DNA of 64,000 nucleotides from Holothuria scabra (taxonomy: Eukaryota > Echinodermata > Holothuroidea > Aspidochirotida > Holothuriidae): NCBI GenBank assembly GCA_037179385.1, contig CM074187.1, positions 12,277,450 to 12,341,449 of the forward strand. The letters are read 5' to 3'. Positions 63,201-64,000 of this stretch are shown here, piece by piece. The number at the start of each line of letters is the position of its first letter. The first letter of the stretch is position 1. The position numbers were made by a program, and so were the translations under genes. The notes beneath the pieces are model-generated. The model was not told where the DNA came from. It ran no database searches and saw nothing but the letters and a program-made list of their open reading frames with translations.

Positions 63201-64000
63201 TGTGGATTTGGAACCAATTGCCTCACCTTTTCTATCCGTCAATCTATATATCTTATGTCTGTTTACAATTGCCTTTAATGTCCTCAGGGGCACATTTGTC
63301 AATGAATTTTAACGAAACTTGGACACATTGGTCATTGAACATAGTGGTTCATGTTGTGTTCAAAAGGTAGAGGTCAAAGGTCATCTAGAGGTCATTACTG
63401 GCTGTTTTGTGAAAATTTTTTGAAGTGTGTCTTCTCCCACAAATAGTGTTCAATGTCCTTAAAAGTTGGCCATAATATTCCCGATGTTGCGGTTCTTGAG
63501 TGTTTTACTTAGATTTTCTTCTCCAAGGGGATACAAGGACAAAAGGTGAGACTATTTTAGGCATGGTGTTGTTGCTTTTCACCTGTGAGTCCTACAAAAC
63601 AAGGCATTTTAATTAATTTTGGAAAGGTTATTAGCTGGTTGAAAAATACAGGTCATAGGTCATCGGAAGTCCTTGTCATAAGGCCATACATGTAAAAATT
63701 TTGAGCTATTTTCTGCTAGATGCATTGCAAAATTGTACTCAAAATTCAAATTTGCTCAGAAGGATGATTGGCATGTGCAAATTGCAAATTTCTTGCCCAA
63801 GTTGGGATGAATAATAATTGCCTTTGTGCCCACCTCAATTTTTAATAGTCTCACAAATTCAGCATACTAGATGTTTCCCATTAAATGGGGCACTACCTTT
63901 AAAACTCTCTGTGTGCAAGAGGTCAGTCCTGTGAGTTTGTTAAGATTAGTTTTAAAGGGCAATTTTGATGGGTGTTTCCATTGTGTGTGCATGTGCAGTA

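Larger units (their letters stand above)
61985..64000. other. Start of next intron; repeats only
   Basis: Donor GTATGA at 61985. No further exon seen. It holds two short-repeat fields (62098-62290 and 62860-63200) and one perfect DR1 word at 63371-63383. Confidence 0.7.

Overview
The window is eukaryotic: AT-rich, intron-dense, with GT-AG splice sites and many short terminal-inverted-repeat (TIR) elements. Dense AGGTCA-type repeats, TAGGCCT-rich stretches and a TTC3/DZIP3-type gene suggest a marine deuterostome invertebrate, most plausibly an echinoderm. That assignment is an inference; nothing here fixes the species.

One gene dominates. On the + strand, from about 16.65 kb to 61.98 kb, fourteen exons can be joined. 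Every donor/acceptor pair matches in phase, giving about 4.96 kb (about 1,650 codons) of open reading. The gene is open at both ends. The protein runs, in order: a Pro-rich segment with a 39-residue tandem repeat; a winged-helix-like segment; acidic linkers; a large acidic disordered exon; a coiled coil spread over four exons; a long Ser/Gln/Tyr-rich disordered exon ending in an SV40-type nuclear signal; two tandem copies of an FPN-containing helical domain; and the first half of a RING-H2 finger. This matches the C-terminal half of the TTC3/DZIP3 E3 ubiquitin ligases. The TPR half should lie upstream, and the rest of the RING beyond 64 kb.

Region by region: 1-16.6 kb has no firm exon. It holds one possible frameshifted coding fragment (about 115-425), a LINE relic on the minus strand (about 5.8-6.4 kb), and several small inverted-repeat elements. 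From 16.6 to 34.97 kb lie exons 1-5, with two array elements (copies 1 and 2) carrying AGGTCA repeats. The 10.3-kb intron 5 (35-45.2 kb) holds a hAT-like element with an 8-bp target duplication and a 1.5-kb element nested in an older one. It also holds a CpG-richer block followed by a possible alternative first exon that would splice in frame to exon 6. From 45.2 to 62 kb lie exons 6-14, with large inverted repeats, array copy 3, and two oppositely oriented elements flanking exons 11-12. From 62 to 64 kb there are only repeats.

The main items for follow-up are the duplicated pre-RING domain with a conserved phase-2 intron, the possible internal promoter and short isoform, the inverted repeats that could favour back-splicing of exons 11-12, and the array element rich in perfect DR1 nuclear-receptor half-site pairs.
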